A DNA stretch of 64,000 bases from Acetobacteraceae bacterium (GTDB taxonomy: Bacteria > Pseudomonadota > Alphaproteobacteria > Acetobacterales > Acetobacteraceae). Where the stretch lies: NCBI GenBank assembly GCA_024280945.1, contig JAMXLO010000100.1:1-64000 (forward strand), read 5' to 3'. Positions 48,718 through 57,565 of this stretch are shown here, one piece after another (the stretch's first letter is position 1; each line of letters starts with the position of its first letter). A program made the position numbers and the translations under genes. Under the pieces are notes generated by a model. It saw nothing but the letters and a program-made list of their open reading frames with translations. It ran no database searches and was not told the origin of the DNA.

Positions 48718-49614
48718 ATGAGCAAGTCGATGCCTCCACCGCTGCGCAGCCTGCTGTTCGCGCCGGGTAATCATGCGCGGCGCGTCGAAAAGGCACTGTC
48801 ACTGGATGCTGACGCGGTAATCCTCGATCTTGAAGACGCCGTAGCCACCGCTGAGAAACCTGCCGCACGTGAGGCTGTAGCGGTTACGCTGGCACGGCCA
48901 CGGCAGGGACTGCTTTATGTGCGGGTCAACGCCGTTGACACCCACTTTTGCCACGGCGATCTGCGGTCTGTGGTGCAACCTGGTCTGGACGGCATCGTAC
49001 TTCCTAAGGTCGAGAGTGCAGCCGGGCTCACGACAATCGACTGGTTGGTGGCTCAGCTGGAGCGCGAACGTGGCCTGCCGATGGGTGGGATTGATCTGAT
49101 CCCCATCATCGAGACGGCGCGCGGCCTGCAACAGATCGAGGCGATACTTGCGGCAGAAACCCGCGTTCGTCGCATCGCCTTCGGCGCCGGCGATTTCACG
49201 CTTGACATGAACATGGCATGGAGCCGCGAGGAGAAGGAGATCGCACACGCGCGCGCAGTCATAACCACAGCGTCGCGCGCGTTCGGGATCGATGCGCCAC
49301 TGGACACGGTCTGGGTCGACCTTAGCGATCCGCAAGGATTGGAAGCCTCGGCGCGCACGGCACTGGGCCATGGCTTTCAAGGCAAGATGTGCATCCATCC
49401 GGACCAGATCCCGGTCGTGAACGACGTATTCACCCCGAGTGCCGCCGAGATTGCCTTCGCTGACCGCGTTGTCGCGGCGTTCACCGAGGCGGAAGCCTCA
49501 GGCAGCGCGTCAATCCAGCTCGATGGCAAATTCATCGATTATCCCATTGTCTATCGGGCGCAACGGGTGTTGCAGAAGGTTGCCGTTATCGAGGCGCGAG
49601 GAGGCCAACGATGA
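48718..49614 (+). CDS. CoA-ester lyase (HpcH/HpaI, CitE-like)
   Basis: The 298-residue TIM-barrel enzyme resembles the beta subunit of citrate lyase and the malyl-/citramalyl-CoA lyases. It starts at ATG 48718. Marks are RSLLFAPGNHARRVEKALSL, DAVILDLEDAVATAEKPAAR, VRVNAVDTHFCHGDL, the metal-binding glutamate in IDLIPIIETARGLQQIEA and the aspartate in FGAGDFTLDMNMAWSREE. It would split a beta-hydroxyacyl-CoA into acetyl- or propionyl-CoA and an oxoacid, or the reverse. It overlaps the CoA-transferase gene by ATGA, so the acid is probably activated and then cleaved. Confidence 0.9.
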   Translation: MSKSMPPPLRSLLFAPGNHARRVEKALSLDADAVILDLEDAVATAEKPAAREAVAVTLARPRQGLLYVRVNAVDTHFCHGDLRSVVQPGLDGIVLPKVESAAGLTTIDWLVAQLERERGLPMGGIDLIPIIETARGLQQIEAILAAETRVRRIAFGAGDFTLDMNMAWSREEKEIAHARAVITTASRAFGIDAPLDTVWVDLSDPQGLEASARTALGHGFQGKMCIHPDQIPVVNDVFTPSAAEIAFADRVVAAFTEAEASGSASIQLDGKFIDYPIVYRAQRVLQKVAVIEARGGQR

Positions 49615-50795
49615 CAAATCAGGCGGCCGGACCGCTCGACGGGGTCAAGGTTCTTGACCTGTGCAGCTATCTCGCCGGTCCTTACGGCTGCACCTTGCTG
49701 GCCGACCTGGGTGCCGACGTGATCAAGATCGAATCACCGCAAGGCGACATGCTGCGTCAGTTTCCATCGAGCCTTGCCGGGGAGAGCCGGTTCTTTCTCG
49801 GCACCAACCGCGGCAAACGTGCTCTGGCACTCGATTTGAAACAACCCGAGGGTTTGACCGTCTTGCACCGCATGGTGGCGCATGCCGACGTGCTGGTGGA
49901 GAATTTCCGACCTACGGTGCCGGCGCGACTTGGCATCGATTATCCACGACTGCGCATGCTCAACCCACGCCTGATCTATGTCGGGCTGACCGGCTATGGC
50001 GACCAGGGGCCGCTGAGCGATAAGGGCGGCTTCGACCAGGTCCTGCAGTGCCTGAGCGGGATGGCGGTCTTCCAAGGCGGCGCCGACAGACCGCAACTGG
50101 TCCTGGGTTCAGTGCTCGACTATTTCACCTCGGCGCTCCTGGCCTATGGCGTCGCTGCCGCGCTGTTCCGACGCGAGCGCAGCAGCGGCACGGGTCAGTA
50201 TCTCAGTCTCTCGCTGCTGCGCAGCGCTTTGACGATCCAGGCCGGCCGCTTCGTGTGGGCAGAGAACGAGGACCGGGACGTCGCGCGCGATTCGGGTACC
50301 GGCGGCCTGACCGGAATTCATCCGACCAAGAAGGGTGCGCTCTATATCTCCGTGCACTCCAATCACTTCTTTGCCGCCTTGTGCGAGCTGATCAGCCGAC
50401 CCGAGCTGATCAGCGATCCGCGTTGTGCGACGATGCGCAGCCGTGCCGTGCACGCCGCCGAACTGCTCCCCGAGCTACGAGCTGCCCTTGCCACGCGCAC
50501 TGCGTTGGAGTGGGAGGAAATCTTCGGCGAACGGGTCCCGTGCGCAGCGGTGCGAGCGATAGAGGATATGTTCGATCACCCGCAGACTCTTGCCGAGGAG
50601 TTGGTGACAACACTCAACCACCCAGTGGTCGGCAATTATCGAACGATGACAAAGCCGATCAAATTCTCCGATACTCCCGGATCTGCACCAACTGCATCGC
50701 CGACATATGGTCAGCACAGCGATGAGATACTCGCCGCTTATGGTTACTCGACGACAGAAATAGCATCGTTCCGCGAGCGTGGCGTAGTACGCTGA
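49611..50795 (+). CDS. Class III CoA transferase (CaiB/BaiF family)
   Basis: The 394-residue enzyme moves CoA between carboxylic acids. Family marks are LDGVKVLDLCSYLAGPYGCT, LADLGADVIKIESPQGDMLR, NRGKRALALDLKQPEG, and the presumed catalytic aspartate in GSVLDYFTSALLAYGVAAAL (Asp170). The interlocked-dimer C-terminal part (LTGIHPTKKGALYISVHSNH) is present. It overlaps the CoA-ester lyase gene, so the two probably work in one route: activation of an organic acid followed by C-C cleavage. The likely donor is succinyl- or acetyl-CoA, which the sequence cannot decide. Confidence 0.92.
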   Translation: MTNQAAGPLDGVKVLDLCSYLAGPYGCTLLADLGADVIKIESPQGDMLRQFPSSLAGESRFFLGTNRGKRALALDLKQPEGLTVLHRMVAHADVLVENFRPTVPARLGIDYPRLRMLNPRLIYVGLTGYGDQGPLSDKGGFDQVLQCLSGMAVFQGGADRPQLVLGSVLDYFTSALLAYGVAAALFRRERSSGTGQYLSLSLLRSALTIQAGRFVWAENEDRDVARDSGTGGLTGIHPTKKGALYISVHSNHFFAALCELISRPELISDPRCATMRSRAVHAAELLPELRAALATRTALEWEEIFGERVPCAAVRAIEDMFDHPQTLAEELVTTLNHPVVGNYRTMTKPIKFSDTPGSAPTASPTYGQHSDEILAAYGYSTTEIASFRERGVVR

Positions 50796-50870
50796 ATCGG
50801 GGAGCCCGACGCTTGACGCGGATTCGACGACGGCTCCAGATGTGCAACTAAAGCCTGGAAGGACGTCCCC

Positions 50871-51851
50871 ATGACGAACCTCTCCCCTAACCTGCCGCCT
50901 GACAAGCAGCGCGAGATGTTGCGCAAGATGCTGACCATCCGTCGCTTCGAGGAGCGTGCCTCGGACGACTATCTTGCCGGCAAGATCTACGGCGTTGTGC
51001 ACTGTTACATCGGCGAGGAGGCTGCCGCGGTCGGTGTCTGTTCCGCGCTCGATCATGGCGACCGAATCATTTCCACCCACCGCGGACATGGCCATTGCAT
51101 CGCGAAGGGCGCGGACCTGAAACGCATGATGGCTGAGCTGTATGGAAGGCAGGCCGGCTATTGCAAGGGCAAGGGCGGCTCGATGCATATCGCAGATTTC
51201 GACATCGGCATGCTCGGCGCCAACGGCATCGTCGCCGGCGGCATCGCGATCGTCACCGGTGCAGGCTTGGCAGCGCAGATGGAAGGAAAGGGCGGTGTGG
51301 CGGTCTCCTTCTTCGGCGACGGCGCATCGAATGCTGGGCCGTTCCACGAATGCCTCAACATCGCGGCGACCTGGAAGCTGCCGATGCTCTATGTCTGCGA
51401 GAACAACATGTACGCCGCGCAGACACCGGCCGCTGCAACGCATGCCCTGAGCGACGTCGCATCACGCGCGGCAGGGTACGGTATTCCCGGTGTGGTGGTG
51501 GACGGCAATGACGTTTTCGCAGTCTATCAGGCCGCACACGCTGCTGTGGAGCGCGCGCGCTCGGGCGGTGGCCCCACCCTCATCGAGTGCAAAACCTATC
51601 GCTGGCGCGCTCATACCGAGCGACGTGGGCAGCCAGATCTCCGCGATCGCGCAGAGGTCGAGACCTGGATGCGAAGGGATCCGATTGCAATGCTCGCACA
51701 GCAACTTTGCGAGCAGGGAGAACTCGATAGTGCTGGGCTACAGGCCATGGAGGACGAGATCGCGCATGCGCTCGAGGCCGCTGTGGCATTCGCCGAGGCT
51801 AGCCCCTTCCCGCTGCCCGACCAGGCGGTCGAGGACGTGTTCGCGAGCTGA
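50871..51851 (+). CDS. 2-oxoacid/acetoin dehydrogenase E1 component, alpha subunit
   Basis: The 326-residue TPP-binding subunit is of the PdhA/AcoA type. It has LRKMLTIRRFEERASDDYLA, GRQAGYCKGKGGSMHIADFD, the TPP motif SFFGDGASNAGPFHECLNIA ending in ENNMYA, and TLIECKTYRWRAHTERRGQP. The start ATG 50871 lies behind GGAAGGAC. Together with the following beta subunit it would decarboxylate a 2-oxoacid or acetoin and pass the acyl group to a lipoyl E2. No E2 or E3 gene is present in the window, so it must borrow them or work differently. Confidence 0.92.
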   Translation: MTNLSPNLPPDKQREMLRKMLTIRRFEERASDDYLAGKIYGVVHCYIGEEAAAVGVCSALDHGDRIISTHRGHGHCIAKGADLKRMMAELYGRQAGYCKGKGGSMHIADFDIGMLGANGIVAGGIAIVTGAGLAAQMEGKGGVAVSFFGDGASNAGPFHECLNIAATWKLPMLYVCENNMYAAQTPAAATHALSDVASRAAGYGIPGVVVDGNDVFAVYQAAHAAVERARSGGGPTLIECKTYRWRAHTERRGQPDLRDRAEVETWMRRDPIAMLAQQLCEQGELDSAGLQAMEDEIAHALEAAVAFAEASPFPLPDQAVEDVFAS

Positions 51852-51865
51852 GCGAGGACCGGACC

Positions 51866-52822
51866 ATGCGAGAGCTGACATATAACGAAGCTGCGGTTGA
51901 GGCGGTCGCCGAGGAAATGCGGCGTGATCCCAAGATTTTCTACATGTCCACCGACCCCATTCCGCCACTGCTGAAGGAGTTCGGCCCACAGAGGATCAAG
52001 GCGACGCCCATCGCCGAAGCGGCGTTGACTGGCATGGGGATTGGTGCCGCCGGCTCTGGGTTCCGTCCGATCGTCGATTGGCGACAGGTGACATTCTGCT
52101 TCGTCGCTATGGACCAGATAGTCAATCAGGCCGCCAAGATCCACTATATGTTTGGGGGCCAGGTGACGTTTCCGATCCTGTTCCGCGCGTCCGTCGGCGG
52201 TGGCGGGCGCATCGCTGCGCAGCACTCACAGTCGCCCTATTCGATGTTCATGAATGTTGCCGGACTGAAGATGTACCTGCCGTCAACGCCGTATGACATG
52301 AAGGGGCTGCTCAAGACGGCAATTCGTGACAACAGTCCCGTCATCTCGTTCGAATCTGGCCGCCTGATGACAAGCAAAGGCCAGGTGCCCGATGAGGACT
52401 ATACGATACCGCTCGGAAAGGCCGATGTGAAACGCGAGGGAAGCGACGTTACCGTGGTCGCGCTCGCCTGGCTGGTGCACGAAGCGCTCGCCGCTGCCGA
52501 AACGCTTGCCGATGAGGGGGTCTCGGTTGAGGTCATTGATCCGCGCACCTTGGTACCGTTGGATGCGGACGCGATCCGTAGTTCGGTGCAGAAGACCGGA
52601 CGTTTGCTCATCGCGGATGAAGCAGGACCCACCGCAGGGTTTTCAGCCGAAGTCGCCGCGGTCGTTACCGAGGATGCCGCGACGTTTGCACGTTTGAATG
52701 CGCCGGTAAGACGGGTGTGCGCTCTGCAGGTGCCGATCCCGTATAGCCCCGTGTTGGAGAACCATGTGTTCCCCGATCGGAACCGGATCTTGGCTGGCAT
52801 CCGCGAGCTTCTGGCGAGATAA
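51866..52822 (+). CDS. 2-oxoacid/acetoin dehydrogenase E1 component, beta subunit
   Basis: The transketolase-like partner, 318 residues, begins 14 bp after the alpha gene. It shows RELTYNEAAVEAVAEEMRRD, FGPQRIKATPIAEAALTGMG, FPILFRASVGGGGRIAAQHS, YLPSTPYDMKGLLKTAIRDN and the C-terminal VSVEVIDPRTLVPLDADAIR. AcoB/PdhB members have this exact layout. It makes half of each active site in an alpha2beta2 tetramer. Convergent with the substrate-binding-protein gene, 13 bp apart. Confidence 0.92.
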   Translation: MRELTYNEAAVEAVAEEMRRDPKIFYMSTDPIPPLLKEFGPQRIKATPIAEAALTGMGIGAAGSGFRPIVDWRQVTFCFVAMDQIVNQAAKIHYMFGGQVTFPILFRASVGGGGRIAAQHSQSPYSMFMNVAGLKMYLPSTPYDMKGLLKTAIRDNSPVISFESGRLMTSKGQVPDEDYTIPLGKADVKREGSDVTVVALAWLVHEALAAAETLADEGVSVEVIDPRTLVPLDADAIRSSVQKTGRLLIADEAGPTAGFSAEVAAVVTEDAATFARLNAPVRRVCALQVPIPYSPVLENHVFPDRNRILAGIRELLAR

Positions 52823-52835
52823 TCAGTCTGCTCGC

Positions 52836-54038
52836 TCACTCGCCTGAGATGGTCGGGCCCACCCTGACCCAGTGGCCACGTTCAAAGCGCTGGATCTGGA
52901 ACCGGTTGATCACGCTGTAGTCGGTCGGGGTCGTTGTCACCGTGATCCCAGGAAGCAGCATCGGCACGCGTAAGTTGTTCAGGTGCGTGGCGACATTGAG
53001 CACGTTCTCCCTGGTCAGCGTCGATCCAGCCTGTTGCAGCACGTGCGCTGCCAGGAAGGAGGCCATATAACCCAGGACCACGCCGCTGTCGCGTGGGTTG
53101 CCCTCGGTCAGGCTCGTCCTCTCCCACTTCAGAAAATCTTTGACCTCTGCGTCATCTGCCCACGCGGGATCGAATGGATCCTTGGCATATGCGGTCGATA
53201 CCAGACCCTCGGCATTCTCAAGGCCGGCTGGCTTCAGCACTGCCTCGACGTTACTGGCGATACTGCATACCAGATGCAGCGGTGTCCAATTGAGCTTGCG
53301 TACGCCGCGGATCTGTTCCGCGCCGGCCCTTTGCGTGCCGGCAAAATAGAACACATTGGCCCCGGACACCTTCGCCGCAATGAGCTGCGAATCAACTGCC
53401 GGATCTGTAACTTCATAGGTTTGTTCGCTAACGATCAGCGAGTTCGCCTTGTCGCCGAGGCCGGACCGGAATCCCGCACGAAAGTCCTTACCGAGATCGT
53501 CGTTCTGGTACAGAATTGCAATCTTGGGCGAGGCAACAGCGTCCAACACATGGCGCGCCATGGCGCGACCTTCCTGGATGTAGCTCGGAATGAATGCCAT
53601 GGTCCATGGATAGTCTTTGGGGTCCCTGAAGCGGCTAGCACCCGTGGTAATGAACAGCTGTGGGACTTTCTTCTGATTCAGATATTTCTGTGCGGCCGCA
53701 TTCGTCGGCGTTCCAACCGAGCCGTACATCATCAGGACGACGTCGTCCTCGACCAACCGGCGCGTTGCCTCGATGGTCTTCGGCGGGCTGTAGCCGTCGT
53801 CAAGCACGATCAGCTTCACCTGTCTGCCGTTGATGCCACCGGCCCGGTTGAGTGCCTGAAAATAGGCGCTCGATGCCTGTCCCACGACGCCAGCCACCGA
53901 GACTGGGCCGCTGAGCGGGACGGTCTGCCCGAGCCTGATCTCGGTGTCGGACGCGCCGGGACTGTACGGCTGCCCCAATGCTGCGCCACCGGCCATGAGT
54001 AGCATCGCGACGACGGTTCCGGGCATGCTGACATTCAT
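52836..54038 (-). CDS. ABC transporter substrate-binding protein (HAAT family), orphan
   Basis: The 400-residue periplasmic-binding type-1 protein starts at ATG 54038 behind GAGGAGAG; the longer open frame to 54248 lacks conserved sequence. A signal peptide is clear (GTVVAMLLMAGGAALGQ), followed by TEIRLGQTVPLSGPVSVAGV, INGRQVKLIVLDDGYSPPKT and DVVLMMYGSVGTPTNAAAQK. It is only distantly similar to the binding protein at 47416 and has no permease genes beside it, so it may feed the LivHMGF complex with another ligand. It is divergent from the SHGG-repeat protein gene. Confidence 0.9.
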   Translation of the reverse strand: MNVSMPGTVVAMLLMAGGAALGQPYSPGASDTEIRLGQTVPLSGPVSVAGVVGQASSAYFQALNRAGGINGRQVKLIVLDDGYSPPKTIEATRRLVEDDVVLMMYGSVGTPTNAAAQKYLNQKKVPQLFITTGASRFRDPKDYPWTMAFIPSYIQEGRAMARHVLDAVASPKIAILYQNDDLGKDFRAGFRSGLGDKANSLIVSEQTYEVTDPAVDSQLIAAKVSGANVFYFAGTQRAGAEQIRGVRKLNWTPLHLVCSIASNVEAVLKPAGLENAEGLVSTAYAKDPFDPAWADDAEVKDFLKWERTSLTEGNPRDSGVVLGYMASFLAAHVLQQAGSTLTRENVLNVATHLNNLRVPMLLPGITVTTTPTDYSVINRFQIQRFERGHWVRVGPTISGE

Positions 54039-54125
54039 GGACCCTCTCCTCAGTCTTCTTGGTTGTCGTCCACCGTCAGGACCGGCATGATGCCGGTGTA
54101 TCGTTGCCACGTGCGGAACATCTCG

Positions 54126-54932
54126 ATGGCTGCGCCGATCATCATAGCTGACAGTATCACGCGAATTGGACCGGAAGCCGCTGGCGCGGTCGTGGTGAAT
54201 GCCTCGCATGGTGGAATCTATGCCGCCTACCTTGCAGCGAGACTGCACGCCTCGGCCGCGATCTTCAACGATGCCAGCGTTGGCCGAGACCGCGCGGGCA
54301 TTGCCGGCCTCGACTACCTACAGGAACTTGGCATCGCTGCCGCCACTGTTGGCCACGATACGGCGTGCATCGGTGACGGCGCCGACATGATGGCTCACGG
54401 CGTGATCACCCATGCGAACGCGTTGGCCTCATCACTCGGGGTGTCCCCGCGGCAGGCGTGCAGTGATGCCGCAGCTGCGCTGCAACAGGCACCGGTGAAA
54501 CGGCATGAGCCGCCGGAAGCGCTGGAGGCAGCATTTCCGCTCATCGCCGAACCGCCACAAGTCTGGGCGCTCGACTCTGCCTCACTTGTCTCTCCCGAAC
54601 ACAGGTACGCGATTGTCGTCACTGGCTCACATGGCGGGCTGCTCGGCGGTAGACCGGAGACGGCGCTGAAATACGATGTGCTCGGCGCGCTTTATAATGA
54701 TGCGGGCGTCGGCAAGGATGGAGCCGGCATCTCGCGTCTGCCCGCGCTCGATGCACGCGGCATCGCTGCAGCAACCGTTTCGGCCACGAGTGCGCGAATT
54801 GGCGATGCACGGTCAACCTACCAGGACGGCATCATCAGCCATGTAAACCGTCGCGCCGCCGGTCTGAGCCTGCGCGAAGGCACCAGCGCCCGCGACTTTG
54901 TCGTCGCACTGCGGCGCGCCCTTACCGGATAA
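54126..54932 (+). CDS. Two-lobed SHGG-repeat protein of unrecognised family
   Basis: The 268-residue protein consists of two tandem copies of about 115 residues. Copy 1 has SHGG at 27-30, NDASVGRD at 48-55 and GIAAATVG at 69-76; copy 2 has SHGG at 168-171, NDAGVGKD at 191-198 and again GIAAATVS. Both also share an AxIGD motif followed by DG or HG and a final helical segment. Invariant polar residues (S, H, N, D, K/R, D) at equal spacing suggest two like active or binding sites. No signal peptide is seen. The start ATG 54126 is chosen because conserved sequence begins there. I know no named family with this layout. It lies 11 bp before the TPP-enzyme gene, so the two probably work together. 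Confidence 0.75.
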   Translation: MAAPIIIADSITRIGPEAAGAVVVNASHGGIYAAYLAARLHASAAIFNDASVGRDRAGIAGLDYLQELGIAAATVGHDTACIGDGADMMAHGVITHANALASSLGVSPRQACSDAAAALQQAPVKRHEPPEALEAAFPLIAEPPQVWALDSASLVSPEHRYAIVVTGSHGGLLGGRPETALKYDVLGALYNDAGVGKDGAGISRLPALDARGIAAATVSATSARIGDARSTYQDGIISHVNRRAAGLSLREGTSARDFVVALRRALTG

Positions 54933-54943
54933 GGGAGGAAGCA

Positions 54944-56692
54944 ATGAGTCCCACGCTACGAAATCGGCCGTCCGGTACCATGACCGGCGGAAGAGCACTC
55001 GCCGAGATGCTCCGGCTGTCGGGCGCCGGACCGATGTTCGGCATGGGTGGCTTCCAGCTGCTGCCGTTTTACGATGCTGTCGGACTGGTCGGCTTGCAGC
55101 ACCATCTCATCAACGATGAGCGCTGCGGCGCGTTCGCGGCGGACGCCTACGCCAGGGTCACCAACCGACCAGGCATCTGCGATGGCACGCTTGGTCCCGG
55201 TGCAACGAACCTGATCACTGGGCTGGTCGAGTCGCTGAACGGCGGCATCCCGATCGTTGCGATCACCGGCGATACCAATCGCACGCATTCCTGGAAAAAC
55301 ATGACCCAGGAATGCCGGCAGGTCGAGATGCTCCGGCCCGCGGTGAAGGAGCTGATCCGTGTCGAGATGACCAGCCGGATCCCAGAGCTGGTGCGGCGTG
55401 CGTTCGCCATTGCGACATCGGGACGGCCTGGCCCGGTCCTGCTCGACGTACCGGAAGACGTTGCACATGGCACGCACGACTTTTCGCCCGAGGATTTCGT
55501 CGTGGACCAGGCGACATTGAAAGCGCCTGCACGCCGCATCCGCCCGGATCGCGCCGATATTGAGCGTGCTGCAAGGCTGATCGCCAAGGCAAAGCGGCCG
55601 CTGCTGCTGACCGGCGGCGGCATTCACCTGTCCGAGGCCTGGGGTGCGCTGACCGATTTTGCCCAAGCACAATCGATCCCGGTTGCCCATACGATGAGTG
55701 GCAAAGGCGGCATCGCCTGCGCACACCCGCTGTCGGTCGGTCTGTTTGGTCGCTACTCACGCATCGCCAATGATTTCATCGAGGCCGCGGATTGCCTGAT
55801 CGTCATTGGCTGCAAACTTGGCGAGATCGCCACCAAGCGCTTCGCACTGCCGCCATCCCATATCCCGGTGATCCATCTCGACATTGTCGCCGAAGAGATC
55901 GGTCGCTGTATCCCGGCCGAGATCGCACTCTGGGGTGATGCTCGCGCTGGGCTCGCGGAGCTGGCCGATGCGCTGGCGGACAGTGGCGCGGCTGCGCGTT
56001 CCGCACGAGCCGACTATATCGGCGAGATCGCGCCCCGCATGAAGAAGTGGGAAGATGAAGCCTCGCCGCGGCTCAATTCTCAAGACCGGCCGGTGCATAT
56101 GGCGCGGCTCTGTCGTGAGCTGAATCGAACCCTGCCGGAAGATGCAATCCTCGTCGCGGACGGTGGCTTTGCCGGGCATTGGACCGGTCTGCTCTACGAC
56201 ACGAAACGAGAGGGACGGCATTTCATCCCCGATCGCGGCTTCGCCTCGATTGGCTATGGCCTGCCTGGCGGAATTGGTGCTGCGCTTGCCGCCCCCGATC
56301 GGCCAGTGGTTGCGATCAGCGGGGATGGCGGCTTCAACATGATGCTTGGCGAACTCGAGACCGCACGCCGTGCCGGCTGCGGTCTCAGCGTCATCGTCGT
56401 CAACAACGCCGCCTCCGGCTATGTCAAAGCGCTGCAACACGCCATGATGGGAGGGCGCTACCAGTCGGCAGACCTCAAGGAGATGGACTACGCATCGATC
56501 GCGCGGACAATGGGGTGCGGCGGGATTCGGGTCGAGGACCCTGCGGCCCTATCCGCGGCCCTTCGTCAGGGCATGGAAGAAGGTGACCGTCCGACGGTGA
56601 TCGACGTGGTCGTCACTCGCGATCCCTCCCAGATGCTGCCAGCCGTCGACAGTCGCACGATGGAAATCAAGCAAGGCGACCGAGTAGCCTGA
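54944..56692 (+). CDS. Acetolactate synthase-like TPP-dependent enzyme
   Basis: The 582-residue protein has the three-domain layout of the pyruvate oxidase/acetolactate synthase family. The TPP-activating glutamate is in LINDERCGAFAADAYARVT, the FAD/ADP-like middle domain includes RPLLLTGGGIHLSEAWGALT, and the C-terminal TPP motif is AISGDGGFNMMLGELETARR with NN 30 residues later. The start ATG 54944 sits behind GGGAGG. Such enzymes decarboxylate 2-oxoacids or oxalyl-CoA and ligate or release the product. Differences from IlvB are large, so a catabolic role is more likely. Its partner upstream is the SHGG-repeat protein. Confidence 0.88.
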   Translation: MSPTLRNRPSGTMTGGRALAEMLRLSGAGPMFGMGGFQLLPFYDAVGLVGLQHHLINDERCGAFAADAYARVTNRPGICDGTLGPGATNLITGLVESLNGGIPIVAITGDTNRTHSWKNMTQECRQVEMLRPAVKELIRVEMTSRIPELVRRAFAIATSGRPGPVLLDVPEDVAHGTHDFSPEDFVVDQATLKAPARRIRPDRADIERAARLIAKAKRPLLLTGGGIHLSEAWGALTDFAQAQSIPVAHTMSGKGGIACAHPLSVGLFGRYSRIANDFIEAADCLIVIGCKLGEIATKRFALPPSHIPVIHLDIVAEEIGRCIPAEIALWGDARAGLAELADALADSGAAARSARADYIGEIAPRMKKWEDEASPRLNSQDRPVHMARLCRELNRTLPEDAILVADGGFAGHWTGLLYDTKREGRHFIPDRGFASIGYGLPGGIGAALAAPDRPVVAISGDGGFNMMLGELETARRAGCGLSVIVVNNAASGYVKALQHAMMGGRYQSADLKEMDYASIARTMGCGGIRVEDPAALSAALRQGMEEGDRPTVIDVVVTRDPSQMLPAVDSRTMEIKQGDRVA

Positions 56693-56919
56693 TCCAGCCG
56701 GGCCTGTCGCCGAAGCGAGTTTGGCAGCTGCCGACGGACGGTATCCAGCAGGACGCAGACTTCCAGTGGCTCTGTCGCACTCGTTCTGCCCACTCCTCAG
56801 GCGGCTTCCCAGTGCGGTGCAAACCGTCAAATCAATCGATCGTGAGAAACTGGGTCCGGGATTTCAACGATTGGCGCAATAAACCTATGGGCGGATTTGC
56901 GCGTACTCGCGCCTGTCGC

Positions 56920-57459
56920 ACCGACATTCTGCGCGTGCAGGTCTGTGTGCCGCAAGCCGACTATTTTGGCTTTGAGGATGGCGAACTCGCCACGGTGACA
57001 GTGCCGGAATACCTGGCCAGGTATTTCATGGCACGGTAGCACGCGATGACAGCGTGCTGTAGCGGCAGACCCGCACGTTGCTTACCGAGGTCGACGTGGA
57101 CAATGGCAGCGGCAAGCTGACGGCTGGGGCCGTACGGCGTCGCGCATCTTGACGAGCCGCGCCGCGAACCGGTCTTCGTCGTGCCGTCACAGGCGGTGTT
57201 CTTTAACCAGGACGGGGCGCGCGCGGCCGTCTATCACCATGGCACATTGCAACTCCGACGTCTCGATCTTGCCGCGGATGTGGAGGTTCGCAGCCTTCAG
57301 CCAGTTGATCACGTGATCCTCAATCCGCCTCTGGACGCTGTTGACGGCATGCGGGTTGCCATCGCATCGGTGCCTGCGAATGTCGCAACGAAGCGTTCGG
57401 CCCGAAGCCAGTGGCGTTCATGTTTCACAGAAACTCTGGTCAATCCGCGGGCGTTCTGA
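56920..57459 (+). pseudogene. Remnant of an RND efflux adaptor (C-terminal half)
   Basis: Pieces of a membrane-fusion protein can be read in changing frames. DILRVQVCVPQADYFGFEDG then TVTVPEYLARYFMAR (56923-57036) matches the adaptor beta-barrel. RQTRTLLTEVDVDNGSG (57063-57113, another frame) matches the conserved SRTLLTEVDV block. HLDEPRREPVFVVPSQAVFF, GTLQLRRLDLAADVEVRSLQ and DHVILNPPLDAVDGMRVA (57145-57360) match the C-terminal domain. Stop codons and at least two compensating indels separate them, and no start is left. The permease that would follow is missing. It is older than the frameshifts on the left flank. Confidence 0.65.
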
Positions 57460-57565
57460 TAAGCTATAAACACTGGACTCGTACGCCTCACGCTGCCGGT
57501 GGCAACGTTACATAGCGAGGTGACGTCGATCCGGGGGATACGTCGTAACATTGGAGTTATGGCCT

